Made by a program: the position numbers and the translations under genes. Below are positions 35,911-44,748 of a DNA stretch of 64,000 nt, one piece after another. Origin of the DNA: SAR116 cluster bacterium (GTDB taxonomy: Bacteria > Pseudomonadota > Alphaproteobacteria > Puniceispirillales > Puniceispirillaceae); assembly GCA_004212735.1 (NCBI GenBank), contig SHBD01000005.1:62001-126000 (forward strand), given 5' to 3'. The stretch's first letter is position 1. Every line of letters begins with the position of its first letter. The notes under the pieces were generated by a model. The model was not told the origin of the DNA and ran no database searches. It was given only the letters and a program-made list of their open reading frames with translations.

Positions 35911-36255
35911 TCAGTTGTAGGAACCGGGGCGCAGCATATAGTTATCACCCGCTATACCATCAAACATCTCCTCGACATCTGGATGGTCTACCGGCCCGTT
36001 GTCACCATCCAGCACAAGGTTCTGCTGGCTGACATAGGCGGTGTAATAGCTGTCAGAATTTTCCGCGAGCAGATGATAGAAGGGTTGCGCCTTGTCAGGT
36101 CGCACCTCTGCGGGGATGGATTCATACCATTCGTCCGTGTTGTCGAACTCTGGGTCAACATCGACAACAACACCGCGAAACGGATATAGCCGATGGCGAA
36201 CAATCGCCCCGATGCCAAACTTCACATCGCCGTTTTTCTGATTTTTTTCGGACAT
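35911..36255 (-). CDS. hspQ: Heat shock protein HspQ
   Basis: The 114-residue protein has the HspQ/YccV-like core: KFGIGAIVRHRLYPFRGVVVDVDPEF near the N-terminus (seen as FGIGAIVRHRLYPFRG), then QPFYHLLAE and AYVSQQNL, and a variable acidic C-terminal region. In enterobacteria HspQ is a specificity-enhancing factor of Lon protease and binds hemimethylated DNA. It is 58 bp downstream of rpmF on the same strand. The start at 36255 is the first ATG. Confidence 0.9.
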   Translation of the reverse strand: MSEKNQKNGDVKFGIGAIVRHRLYPFRGVVVDVDPEFDNTDEWYESIPAEVRPDKAQPFYHLLAENSDSYYTAYVSQQNLVLDGDNGPVDHPDVEEMFDGIAGDNYMLRPGSYN

Positions 36256-36313
36256 GATTGCCAGAGCGCCAAAAGTGACAGCCGAGCCCGGCGGTCACTC
36301 ACCTGTCAGAGAG

Positions 36314-36499
36314 TTAGAAGCGGTCTTTGACCTTGAGGATCTGCTTGCCACGATACATCCCTGTTTTCAGGTCGATGTGGTGCGGGCGATGCAACTCACC
36401 TGTCGTCTTGTCTTCGACATAAGCATCACCAGAAATGGCGTCATGTGCGCGGCGCATGTTACGCTTGGATTTGGTGATTTTGGACTTTGGAACGGCCAT
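36314..36499 (-). CDS. rpmF: 50S ribosomal protein L32
   Basis: The 61-residue protein begins [20 protein letters not shown], the alphaproteobacterial L32 start, and continues with LHRPHHID and [10 protein letters not shown]. It lacks the zinc-binding cysteine pairs present in some L32 proteins, as expected for this group. It is a small, essential large-subunit protein. hspQ follows on the same strand. Confidence 0.97.
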   Translation of the reverse strand: MAVPKSKITKSKRNMRRAHDAISGDAYVEDKTTGELHRPHHIDLKTGMYRGKQILKVKDRF

Positions 36500-36872
36500 T
36501 TTCTTGCTCTTTCATTCTTCGCGAATTCGGATACCAATGATCTGCACCTGTGTCGCCAGTGTTAGCGCCATGGGAACAGGTGCAGATAACTAGGCCAAGC
36601 AGTCCCGTCTGTCAACAAAATCTCTGTCACCGCCACGCCTTTGGGTTTGGCAAATTCAGCACCGGGACACACCCGCACACGAAAATACGTGGCAAATTGG
36701 TATCTGCCATCCTGCCTGTGTTCACGTTTGCGTGAAACGATTGTTTCCACATCCATTACTTCAGATTTTTCTAAATTATTTAACTCTTTTTTAACCAAGC
36801 ACCTCATAGCCTTTCATAACACCGGCTGAGCGCCACCGCGCAGCGGCTGCACAAAAAGAGGCCAGAGTGGTA
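36500..36872. other. Intergenic region between rpmF and the Sel1-repeat gene
   Basis: This gap of about 370 bases holds the divergent promoters for rpmF and the Sel1-repeat gene. A minus-strand frame of 81 codons (36562-36807) is open, but its composition and lack of a ribosome site do not convince. An AT-rich stretch lies at about 36745-36800. No structured RNA was recognised. Confidence 0.5.
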
Positions 36873-37694
36873 ATGACAGTACTTAAATTTTTCAGACCAG
36901 ACGAACGAATCCGCACTGACCAGTATATTGCTGGACAGAGTATCCAAATGCCGAAATGGAGCCGGAGACGACGGCGCATTGCGATCATCAAGCGGGTGAC
37001 CCGGATTATCTGTATGCTATTGATCGGTATCGGGGTAGCGCTGGTCGCAGTTTTGGGATTTGCCAGCGCCGCATTGGCCGCACCACCCCACAAGGCAACA
37101 GCCGATGGGCAAATCGTCTTGGATGCTGGCCTTGCCGCGCTGAAAAATGGCAATGTGGATGTTGCTATTTCGCATTTTCAACCACTTGCCGAAGCTGATA
37201 ATCCCTATGCGCAATTTGCCCTTGCAATGATCCATGCCGAAAAATTCGGCAACAAGCAGGACAAAAGTTACAACCCCGAGCGCGCTCATCACCTGATGGC
37301 GGCCGCGGCTGCCCGGGGACATGAAGAGGCGCAATTTCAGCTTGGCTTGCAATTCATCACAGGGGTTGGCGTTCCAGCAAATTTTGAAAGAGCGCTTCTG
37401 TGCCTAACAATTGCCGCTCGCAACCGCCATGTCCGCGCACAAATCTATCTCGCAGTCATTCTTGAACAGATCGCAAAATTCAGCAAAGGGGCACCGGCAA
37501 AGAAAGCACATTATCGGACCAGAGCCTATAAATGGGCCCTGATTGCCCTCCAGACAGCCACGACATCCGACATCGGGCCTGTCGCCAAACAGAAATTGGT
37601 GGAAATTGCCACCATCTTGAAATCTGGACTTAGCTATGGCCAACTGCTGCACGCCAAGGCGGCAGCCCGGATATTCAACGGCACGCCTATCTAG
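36873..37694 (+). CDS. Sel1/TPR-repeat protein with N-terminal membrane anchor
   Basis: The 273-residue protein has an Arg-rich stretch (WSRRRRRIAIIKR, near residue 32) followed by one hydrophobic helix at about 48-70 ending ALAAPP, so it is anchored or exported. The rest holds Sel1-type repeats: AQFALAMIHAEKFG, AAAAARGHEEAQFQLGLQF and AARNRHVRAQIYLAVI. Such repeats mediate protein contacts in the periplasm. A GTG at 36867 is an alternative start. Function unknown; it stands alone. Confidence 0.75.
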   Translation: MTVLKFFRPDERIRTDQYIAGQSIQMPKWSRRRRRIAIIKRVTRIICMLLIGIGVALVAVLGFASAALAAPPHKATADGQIVLDAGLAALKNGNVDVAISHFQPLAEADNPYAQFALAMIHAEKFGNKQDKSYNPERAHHLMAAAAARGHEEAQFQLGLQFITGVGVPANFERALLCLTIAARNRHVRAQIYLAVILEQIAKFSKGAPAKKAHYRTRAYKWALIALQTATTSDIGPVAKQKLVEIATILKSGLSYGQLLHAKAAARIFNGTPI

Positions 37695-38065
37695 CCCAAT
37701 CAATCCAAACCAACAAAAATTGGAAATATCCCGATTCTGTTATCCAGCGTTAACGAAATATAGACGTTCGGCTGCTAGCGTGGTCGCCAACTCTGCACAC
37801 CGGCGCGTCCGATGGACACCGATGTCAGAGAATTTTACAGACATTCACTTGCTCCAGAGAGGAGAGACTCCGATGACCACCCATACCATCAGCAGCTGTC
37901 TCCGAATGTCTCCGGCCCTGTTGGCTGGTTTACGGGGCAAAATGAGCGTCATCTTCTAACGTCGCGCGTTTTTCCACCCGACATTCGGACCCATTCACTG
38001 CAGAGAAGCTGCCGCCAGACCCGCTTTGGCGCGCGGTAATCTATTTCAGCTATGGACGCGAGATT
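37695..38065. other. Intergenic region with possible micro-ORFs
   Basis: About 370 bases between the Sel1-repeat gene and a small membrane protein. A 28-codon frame from the ATG at 37873 is preceded by a strong AGAGGAGAG site, and an overlapping 75-codon frame from 37812 is open in another phase. Neither shows family features. They could be a leader peptide or decayed sequence. Confidence 0.4.
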
Positions 38066-38230
38066 ATGAACGACAAAAACGATAAAGAAGACAAAATCAC
38101 AAATGATGCAGACAAAAGTCTGGTGCCCGTGATCATCACCATTGTAATTGGCTGGGTGCTGCTAGCTATCCTGGCCTGTGTGATCATCATAAAGATCAGC
38201 GATGTCACTCCAGAATCAGTCCCATTATAG
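38066..38230 (+). CDS. 54-residue single-pass membrane protein
   Basis: The frame from the ATG at 38066 to the TAG at 38228 encodes a highly charged N-terminus (NDKNDKEDKI), one strong helix at residues about 20-43 (VPVIITIVIGWVLLAILACV) and a short tail. The composition is typical of real small inner-membrane proteins rather than chance. No family was recognised. A purine-rich site before the start is weak. It is followed by the N-demethylase-like gene after about 140 bp. Confidence 0.5.
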   Translation: MNDKNDKEDKITNDADKSLVPVIITIVIGWVLLAILACVIIIKISDVTPESVPL

Positions 38231-38373
38231 CGACCAGCCTGCGTCAACAGGTTTACAGCTGCTGATTGTCAAGGATCCGCTTCATGCCTAGACTGAGAGC
38301 TCTGGTGGGATAACCCGCACCCAAAGGTGCGTGAACGCCCGATTGGTAGGTCAAAGGGATGATAATTTAGCGC

Positions 38374-39246
38374 ATGAAAGCTGAACAGGCACCATGGCAG
38401 AAATTGGGCTTCAAGCTGAAGCTGGGGTTGCGTGCGCGTGATGAGGCTGACTGGCTGCCGCATGACGATCTGTTTGACGATCATTCTGCGCGGGACAGCC
38501 AACTCGCCTACAAGGCACAACTGCTAGGTGACCGGCATGATGAGGTTTTCGCCGCCCTTCCCGGGAGCGAACCCGCAGGGCGTGAAGTTTTGGCAATGGT
38601 GCGCACGCATCTGCAGCAGTTTCATGATGCCAGCCTGCCTGATTTGCCCGCAGATGCCGACCTGCATCCTCTTGATGCGGCCGCTCGGCTTGTGCCCGAG
38701 GATCTGTTGCTCCTCGAACCACGACGCCGCGCCAATGGCGGTACCGGGGGTGATTTTGACTGGTATCTTGTCGCGGCTTCGCTGTGCTTTCCGGCCCATT
38801 GGGTTCTGGCCGAAAAGATGAACAAGCCGCTCGCTGCCATTCACGCTCCTGTTCCAGACTATCGTGAACGGCTGGAGACACCCATGGACCGGTTTTTCAC
38901 AAATATGAAAATTGGCCCAATCAGCAGCCGGATGAATTGGTCGCTGCAATTGGGTGATGAGCTGTTTTCGCCACACCGATCGACCCGCAAGGCGGCGATG
39001 GGTGATCTTGCGAATGAGGATATGTGTCTGCGGATGGAAAACCAGACATTACGGAAATTGCCTGAGACTGGTCTGGTGCTGTTCACCATCAGGACGCACA
39101 TGGTGCCGATGATCAGATGGCAATCGACGCCCGGCGCAATCGCCGCGCTTGTGGACATGCTGGACCAGATGTCGGAAGCGGCACGGAATTACAAAGGCGC
39201 ACACCTCTATCGCGACGCATTACAGCAATTCCTGATCAATTCATAA
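38374..39246 (+). CDS. DUF3445 protein, heme-dependent oxidative N-demethylase-like
   Basis: The 290-residue protein matches the DUF3445 family: FPAHWVLAEKMNKPLAAIHAPVP near residue 148 (seen as CFPAHWVLAEKMNK and AIHAPVPDY), MDRFFTNMKIG near 175, NWSLQLGDELF, and LRKLPETGLVLFTIRTHM near 235. The characterised member is the alpha subunit of a heme-dependent enzyme that demethylates dimethylamine in methylotrophic bacteria. The reductase subunits are not adjacent. The nearby osmolyte-catabolism genes make a methylated-amine substrate attractive but unproven. Confidence 0.78.
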   Translation: MKAEQAPWQKLGFKLKLGLRARDEADWLPHDDLFDDHSARDSQLAYKAQLLGDRHDEVFAALPGSEPAGREVLAMVRTHLQQFHDASLPDLPADADLHPLDAAARLVPEDLLLLEPRRRANGGTGGDFDWYLVAASLCFPAHWVLAEKMNKPLAAIHAPVPDYRERLETPMDRFFTNMKIGPISSRMNWSLQLGDELFSPHRSTRKAAMGDLANEDMCLRMENQTLRKLPETGLVLFTIRTHMVPMIRWQSTPGAIAALVDMLDQMSEAARNYKGAHLYRDALQQFLINS

Positions 39247-39274
39247 TCAGTCGCCAATAATTCCCTAACAGCTT

Positions 39275-39871
39275 TTATCGCTTCAGATCGAGTTTGACAG
39301 CGCGGCCCGTTACAGGGTCGAACGCCACCGCCTCGCCGCTTGCCACACCCCTATTGGTGATGGCGCTGATCGTCACATAATGTGTGACCATCAAGGTCAC
39401 CCCACCATCATCAGGCAGGCTGGCCATCGCCTTGCGCAGCGCAGCCAATGTGGCATCGCGCGGCACGATTCCCTGATAGAAGGAGTTGAGGCCCGGCAGA
39501 TCAAGAACCGGCCCCATATCCAGCAGGCGCGCGGTCTCGCGGCACCGACACCATTGGCTTGAATAGACGCGCTCAAAGACAAGGCCATGCTGGCGAAAAA
39601 GCTCACCAAGCTGCGCAGACTGCCGCCTGCCAACCGCATCCAGATTGCGTTGGCTAGAGCAATCGGCAAGGGTGAAATGCGCCGGATCACCATTCCCCGG
39701 TGCCAGCGCATGCCGCAGAAACAGAATCTTGCCGACAGGGGCTTTGGCGTAGGCCGACAGCGCAATTACATCCTGACCAGCCAACGCTGGCGAGACCAGA
39801 AGGAACGCCGCAGCAATCAGCCCCAAAACCCACCGCCAGATTCCTGTCAGATGGTTTGACAACATCTTCAT
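39275..39871 (-). CDS. Secreted histidine phosphatase family protein
   Basis: The 198-residue protein begins with a signal peptide (residues about 1-32, hydrophobic RWVLGLIAAAFLLVSPALA). The phosphatase core has ILFLRHALAPG with the R-H pair near residue 49, then SQWCRCRETARLL near 108 and MVTHYVTISAI near 165 with the second histidine. It should hydrolyse a phosphate ester in the periplasm. The start overlaps the azlD stop as ATGA, so it is in the azlCD operon. The physiological substrate is unknown. Confidence 0.85.
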   Translation of the reverse strand: MKMLSNHLTGIWRWVLGLIAAAFLLVSPALAGQDVIALSAYAKAPVGKILFLRHALAPGNGDPAHFTLADCSSQRNLDAVGRRQSAQLGELFRQHGLVFERVYSSQWCRCRETARLLDMGPVLDLPGLNSFYQGIVPRDATLAALRKAMASLPDDGGVTLMVTHYVTISAITNRGVASGEAVAFDPVTGRAVKLDLKR

Positions 39872-40206
39872 ACCCCCATGAAACCGACGGCGATGGCAAA
39901 TGTGCCGATGGCACCGAGGATCGCAAGCCACAGTTTTTTCGTCACCAACATCAGCACCACACCGACCGCAAAGCCAAGCAACCTGTGATCAAGCTGCGTC
40001 GTTCCCAGAACGCCGCCCGGAAACACCAATATCAACATCATGACACCGGCGACCATCGAATAGGCGACTGCATTGATCCATTGCATCAGCGGTCCATCGG
40101 GCGTGATGCGCTCTGCCAGCAAAACCCCCAAGAAACGCCAGATGAAGGTGCCAAGAAAAGCCAGTGCTACCGCCGCCCAGGCCTCGGTCGGGCTATAGGA
40201 TGTCAT
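39868..40206 (-). CDS. azlD: AzlD-type branched-chain amino-acid exporter small subunit
   Basis: The 112-residue membrane protein has about four helices and the AzlD pattern (TFIWRFLGVLLAERI near the start, AVAYSMVAGVMMLILVFP in the middle). It pairs with AzlC to export branched-chain amino acids or analogues. The start at 40206 overlaps azlC by 14 bp. Its location next to a Liv-type importer pairs export with import of the same amino-acid class. Confidence 0.82.
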   Translation of the reverse strand: MTSYSPTEAWAAVALAFLGTFIWRFLGVLLAERITPDGPLMQWINAVAYSMVAGVMMLILVFPGGVLGTTQLDHRLLGFAVGVVLMLVTKKLWLAILGAIGTFAIAVGFMGV

Positions 40207-40930
40207 TGGCGTTTCTCCGCTGGTGATAGGTGAATAACCCCATTGCCATGGAACCACCAATCAGGCCCGCAGCAAGAACTGACCAGCTGCCGAGACCAAG
40301 ATAGAAAAACGGACATAAGCTGCCGCCAATGACAACAGCAAGACGGTTGATTGTCTGGCGAGAATTGATCACCAACATCAGGATGTAGATCGGCGTGATG
40401 AAAATGATGATCCGCAGAAACTCTGGCGGGATCAGATCATCAAAGAAGAATCCAGCAACCGTCCCAGTCATGCCAAAGACAAAAATCATCAGCGAGAAAC
40501 CCGTGTAATAGGGCACCAACTGGTCCGGGCTGTAACGCGTTTGCATGAACCCGATCTGCGCCCAGCTGGTGATTGCCAGAAAATGCATCATCAGCACCCG
40601 CCGCCACAGCGGCAGGTTACGTTCTCGAAGATGCAGAATGTCAGCACCTGAGATCACCATCAGCATCATCCGCATGTTGGCAAGCGCAACCGCCACAAAG
40701 ATCAACATCAGTGATGCACCTGTGGCATAAAGACTGGCGAAGGCAACCTGGCCCGGCAGACCCCAGACGGAGGCGGTGGTAGCAACGATCATCCAGAAGT
40801 CGAACCCGGCTTCCTTGGCGATCACGGCAAAGCCTGTCATTGTACTACCAAGGGCAAAACCGGGAATGTTGACGGCATCAACCACCCCCCGGCGGATCAA
40901 CTGACCCTTTGCCATTGATGTATCAGGCAT
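40193..40930 (-). CDS. azlC: AzlC-family branched-chain amino-acid exporter
   Basis: The 245-residue protein has the AzlC arrangement: N-terminal IPGFALGSTMTGFAVIAKEAG (seen as GFALGSTMTGFAVIA) then WGLPGQVAFASLY near residue 55, and ALANMRMMLMVIS near 82, with about seven helices. AzlC is the large subunit of AzlCD. It lies 24 bp after livF on the same strand, so it may be transcribed from the liv operon. An ATG at 40915 is an alternative start. Confidence 0.85.
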   Translation of the reverse strand: MPDTSMAKGQLIRRGVVDAVNIPGFALGSTMTGFAVIAKEAGFDFWMIVATTASVWGLPGQVAFASLYATGASLMLIFVAVALANMRMMLMVISGADILHLRERNLPLWRRVLMMHFLAITSWAQIGFMQTRYSPDQLVPYYTGFSLMIFVFGMTGTVAGFFFDDLIPPEFLRIIIFITPIYILMLVINSRQTINRLAVVIGGSLCPFFYLGLGSWSVLAAGLIGGSMAMGLFTYHQRRNANDIL

Positions 40931-40954
40931 AAAACCTCGCCTCCAAAGGCGGCA

Positions 40955-41968
40955 TCAGCCACCAAGGAATAGACGGCCGACATCAGGGTTTTCAAGCAAT
41001 CTGTCACCCGCATCAGCGATCGCTGTCTCACCCGAAACCAGAACATAGCCAATATCCGCAAAGGCGAGGCCTTTCTTGGCGTTCTGCTCAACCATGATGA
41101 TGGTTTTGCCATCTTTTCGCTGTAGATCCTCAAGAATTTCAAAGACCATGTCAATGAAGCGCGGCTCAAGACCGATCGACGGCTCATCGACAAGCAGAAC
41201 CTGCGGCTGCATGACCAGCGCCCGCGAGATTTCCAACAGGCGACGCTCACCACCAGACAGAACGCCAGCAGGCTTGTTACGCCGGTCGGCAAGGCGGCTG
41301 TACTTATCGAACACCATTTCAGCGGCTGCCTTGGCCTCGGCGGGCTTATCCTTGAGGAAGCCGCCCATCAGCAAATTTTCCTCAACCGTCATCTGCGGAA
41401 ACACCGATTTATCCTGCAGGATATAGGCAATCCCAGCTTCCGAGAGCTTTTGCGATGGTGTCAGGCTGGTAACATCCTTGCCATTGACCATGATCGAGCC
41501 TGAGAAGATGTTTGTGAAGCCAAAAATCGAGTGCAGAACAGTCGATTTACCGGCGCCATTTGGCCCGATAAGGCACAGCGACTGCCCCTGCCCAATCCGC
41601 AGGCTGAAGTCATGAAGAATTTCCATTTTGCCGTAACCGGCACACAAATCATTTATGCTCAGATACACATCGCCCGGTAGTAGATTTTCGAGTTCTTTGA
41701 TCGTTGGCGCGGCAGCGGCGATTGACGCAGCCTCTTTTGCCACCTGATCAACCGACATCACAACATCAACGCCACCCGATCCGTATCCACTGACATTCTG
41801 CTCAGTCTTTTTTGCCGACTTGTTGGCCGCCTTTTTTGCGGTTTTTTTGGCAGGAGCAGTCGTCTTTGAAGCCTTCTTTGCTACCGTCTTTTTCACAGCT
41901 TTCTTTGGTGCAGCTTTTTCCGATTCGGCTTTTTTCGATGCGGCTTTTTTCTTTGTGCGTTCGGCCAT
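40955..41968 (-). CDS. livF: Branched-chain amino-acid ABC ATPase LivF with histone-H1-like N-terminal tail
   Basis: The 337-residue protein is about 100 residues longer than LivF. Residues 1-57 are Lys/Ala-rich (about 20 Lys and 15 Ala, repeats such as KKAAPKKAVKK), like the tails of H1-type or AlgP-like proteins. Residues 58-100 form a Gly/Ala linker, and a complete LivF domain follows: Walker A GPNGAGKST near 137, signature LSGGERRLLEIS near 235 and LLVDEPSIGLEPR. A GGGAGG site lies directly before the tail's ATG, which overlaps the livG stop as TAATG, so the tail is translated. The tail's function is unknown. Confidence 0.9.
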   Translation of the reverse strand: MAERTKKKAASKKAESEKAAPKKAVKKTVAKKASKTTAPAKKTAKKAANKSAKKTEQNVSGYGSGGVDVVMSVDQVAKEAASIAAAAPTIKELENLLPGDVYLSINDLCAGYGKMEILHDFSLRIGQGQSLCLIGPNGAGKSTVLHSIFGFTNIFSGSIMVNGKDVTSLTPSQKLSEAGIAYILQDKSVFPQMTVEENLLMGGFLKDKPAEAKAAAEMVFDKYSRLADRRNKPAGVLSGGERRLLEISRALVMQPQVLLVDEPSIGLEPRFIDMVFEILEDLQRKDGKTIIMVEQNAKKGLAFADIGYVLVSGETAIADAGDRLLENPDVGRLFLGG

Positions 41969-42714
41969 TAGTGACCTCCCAGATATGCGTCAATCACGCG
42001 TTGATCATTTTGCAGCTCAGCAGGCTTTCCGTCTGCAAGCATATGGCCATTCGACAGGCAGTAGATGTGCGAGGCCAAATTCATGATCACCCGCATGTTG
42101 TGCTCAATCACACACAAGGTGATGCCCAACTCCTCATTGGCCCGGCGCAGCCGGTCAATCAGCCCGTTGATCAGCGTGGGGTTGATGCCAGCTGTCGGCT
42201 CGTCAAGCAGGAGTGCTTTCGGCTCATTCATCAGAGCCATGGCCAGTTCGAGCAGTTTCTGCTGACCGAATGACAAATCACCGGAAATCAGGTTTCGCTT
42301 TGAATACAGGCCCACAAATTCAAGCAGATGTTCGGCCCGGTCCCTGATTTCACCTTTGCGGCTGGCAAAAATGGATGATTTGGAGTCCGGGCGATGCGAG
42401 ACAGAGATCTGCATGTTGTCGACACAATCCATCTTTGAATAGATGCGCGTTTGCTGAAACGTGCGGAGCATGCCAAGACGCGCTATGTCACCCACGCGCA
42501 ATTTCGAGATTTCCTGCCCGTCAAACTGGATCGAGCCCTGATCAATGGGATGATAGCCGACAATTGAGTTGAACAGGGTGGTCTTGCCACACCCGTTTGG
42601 CCCAATGATGCCAGTGATTGATCCGCGCTCGACCTGCATGGTGATATCAACATTGGCATGCACGCCGCCGTATGATTTAGAGACGTTTTCTACATTGATG
42701 ATTGGATCACTCAT
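41968..42714 (-). CDS. livG: Branched-chain amino-acid ABC transporter ATPase LivG
   Basis: The 248-residue protein has Walker A GPNGCGKTTLFN near residue 37, the long LivG-type insert with FQQTRIYSKMD near 90, signature LSFGQQKLLELAMAL near 148 and LLLDEPTAGINP. Unlike LivF it has no extension. It overlaps livM upstream by 4 bp and livF downstream by 3 bp. With LivF it powers the LivHM permease. LSFGQ in place of LSGGQ is common in LivG. Confidence 0.95.
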   Translation of the reverse strand: MSDPIINVENVSKSYGGVHANVDITMQVERGSITGIIGPNGCGKTTLFNSIVGYHPIDQGSIQFDGQEISKLRVGDIARLGMLRTFQQTRIYSKMDCVDNMQISVSHRPDSKSSIFASRKGEIRDRAEHLLEFVGLYSKRNLISGDLSFGQQKLLELAMALMNEPKALLLDEPTAGINPTLINGLIDRLRRANEELGITLCVIEHNMRVIMNLASHIYCLSNGHMLADGKPAELQNDQRVIDAYLGGH

Positions 42715-43775
42715 TGTCCGTCTCCTCCCTGCCGCGATCCGACCTGTGTGGTTGAGGGATCAACCACAATGCCGAAGCGCTCGGGGAATTTGGCTTGCAG
42801 CCAGCCCATGATTCCCTGCTGGAAATACACGATGTTGACGATCAGGATCAGACCGAGTGCCACCCATTGCAGGTTCAGCAGATAAGTCCAGGTTGTTTCC
42901 TTGATAACATGGAAGATGATTGCGCCCAGCACAGGGCCCCACAAGGTTCCTTTGCCACCAAGCAGCACCATGGCAACCATGAAAATACCGAAGGTCGGAA
43001 CCGGATAGGCCACTTCCTTGTCGATGAAGCCGGCCATGTTGCCGGCGATGGCACCGATCCCGCCCATGAAAAAGGCGGCAATACCCCAGCCGATGCGCTT
43101 GTAGACAAGCGTAGGAATGCCCATCGCCTCGGCCTTGTCCTCATCGTCGCGAATGGCGTTGATGGCCAGACCAAACTGCGTTGAATAAAGCCAGCGCAAA
43201 AGGAAATGGGCAATAACAGCAGCCCCAAAGCAAAGCATATAAAAGAAGGTCGATCGAAATTCGATATCGCCGGGGAACAGCGGCATGGAGATACCCGACG
43301 CACCGCCGACATAGTCGATGGTGATGGTGAGTTCAGCCGCAGCAATGGCAAGACCCAGTGAGCCAATGGCGAAATAGGGACCGCGCAGTCCAAACATGAA
43401 GGAACTGAAAAGCACTGAGAGAACAAGCCCTGCCACTGATGCCGCCAGAATGCCCCAAAACAATCCGAGGAAATATTCACTGTCGGTAAATTCGGGTTTT
43501 ATCGACCCCATCGCCGAGGTGTACTCACCAACACCGCCATCATAAAAGAATGAAATCTGCACGATGGCCGACACATACATTCCTACGCCAAAAAAGGTAA
43601 TGTTGCCAAGCGAGTTGTACCCCATCTGGCCGCCCAGAGTATCCCAGGTGCAGGCCATCAGAACCATCATCCACAGATAGGCAATCGAGAGCGTATAATC
43701 AGGAAAAAGAATGGGGCCCAAAATACCGAGCACCCCAAGCGCCCCATACGCCATTACATCATTTGATTTGATCAT
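42711..43775 (-). CDS. livM: Branched-chain amino-acid ABC permease LivM
   Basis: The 354-residue membrane protein has about nine helices and the LivM loop contacts IRDDEDKAEAMGIPTLVYKRIG near residue 215 (seen as AIRDDEDKAEAMGIP), followed by FFMGGIGAIAGNMAG and MVLLGGKGTLWGPVLGA. It forms the membrane pore with LivH. It overlaps both neighbours by 4 bp. The C-terminal end is short, as in many alphaproteobacterial LivM proteins. The actual substrate may be amides, urea or other compounds, since this family is broad. Confidence 0.93.
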   Translation of the reverse strand: MIKSNDVMAYGALGVLGILGPILFPDYTLSIAYLWMMVLMACTWDTLGGQMGYNSLGNITFFGVGMYVSAIVQISFFYDGGVGEYTSAMGSIKPEFTDSEYFLGLFWGILAASVAGLVLSVLFSSFMFGLRGPYFAIGSLGLAIAAAELTITIDYVGGASGISMPLFPGDIEFRSTFFYMLCFGAAVIAHFLLRWLYSTQFGLAINAIRDDEDKAEAMGIPTLVYKRIGWGIAAFFMGGIGAIAGNMAGFIDKEVAYPVPTFGIFMVAMVLLGGKGTLWGPVLGAIIFHVIKETTWTYLLNLQWVALGLILIVNIVYFQQGIMGWLQAKFPERFGIVVDPSTTQVGSRQGGDGQ

Positions 43776-44677
43776 TTAACTACCTGTCTGTTCCTTCTCA
43801 TTGAAATTTGACGCCAGATTAGGACGAGAAGCAGAATGCTGACCGGTGCGGCAACCTCATAAGCGGTGCCTAAGATAATTCCGGTGTATTTCTCAAACAA
43901 ACCGATGCCAAACGCAGCGCTAATCACGCCCGGTAGATTGCCAAGACCAGCCGCCGTCACGATAGCAAAGGAGCGCACCGAATAGGTGATGCCGTAAAAT
44001 GGCTGGATCACCCAGATGATCGACACCAGAACACCAGCCGCGCCACAAAGCGCCGCATTAAAGGCAAAGGTGAAAGCGTAGACACGGTCTGTATCAATGC
44101 CCAGAACGCGGGCGGCGCGCGGATCCTGCGCGGTGGCGCGGATCGCCTGTCCGGTGCGTGATTTCTTCATGAAGATCACAACACAGGTGGCGATAACCGC
44201 AGCAAGGAAAAGGGAAATGATCTTTGATGACGGGATCGTCACCATGTTGTCAAAGAAGTCATAGACCGGCAATTCCATGTCGACTGTGCGAACCTCGGGA
44301 CCAAAGATCAGATTCATCACCTGCTGCATCAGCAGAGACAGACCAAAAGTCGCCAGCAAGGAGACAAACATGTCCTGATCAATGATCCGGCGGATCATCA
44401 CCACATAGACAATCCACCCGTAAATGAACATCGCAGTGATAACTATTAAAAGAATGAGGGCAAGGGGAATGTCAGCGGCTGTCAACGCCAATGCCATATA
44501 ACCGCCCATAATGACAAAATCACCCTGAGCCAGATTTTTGATATTCATGACACCCCAAACCAACGCCAGACCATAGGCACTGAGGGCAAATACGGCACCA
44601 ACAAAAATGCCTTCCAGGATGATCTGTATGTTGATCACCGGTGCCCAAACAAACAGGAGTTGCAAATTGTCTAGCAT
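43772..44677 (-). CDS. livH: Branched-chain amino-acid ABC permease LivH
   Basis: The 301-residue protein has about eight helices with LivH features: GAVFALSAYGLALVWGVMNIKNLAQGDFVIMGGY near the start (seen as AYGLALVWGVMN and NLAQGDFVIMGGY), RATAQDPRAARVLGID near 180 and SVRSFAIVTAAGLGNLPG near 235. It pairs with LivM. The start at 44677 lies about 70 bp after the livK stop, across a hairpin. Order K-H-M-G-F is complete on the minus strand. Confidence 0.93.
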   Translation of the reverse strand: MLDNLQLLFVWAPVINIQIILEGIFVGAVFALSAYGLALVWGVMNIKNLAQGDFVIMGGYMALALTAADIPLALILLIVITAMFIYGWIVYVVMIRRIIDQDMFVSLLATFGLSLLMQQVMNLIFGPEVRTVDMELPVYDFFDNMVTIPSSKIISLFLAAVIATCVVIFMKKSRTGQAIRATAQDPRAARVLGIDTDRVYAFTFAFNAALCGAAGVLVSIIWVIQPFYGITYSVRSFAIVTAAGLGNLPGVISAAFGIGLFEKYTGIILGTAYEVAAPVSILLLVLIWRQISMRRNRQVVK

Positions 44678-44707
44678 GAAATGCTCCGGGGTGAGGGAAA
44701 TGGTAGG

Positions 44708-44736
44708 AAAAAGGGAAGGAGGATGCCCCCCTTCCC
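44708..44736 (-). terminator. Hairpin after livK
   Basis: GGGAAGG (44713-44719) pairs with CCTTCCC (44730-44736). On the minus strand the stem is followed by TTTTTCC. It lies between livK and livH and would act as a partial terminator, giving more binding protein than permease, a common arrangement in such operons. The stem is 7 bp. Confidence 0.6.
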
Positions 44737-44748
44737 CTTCAATTTTGC

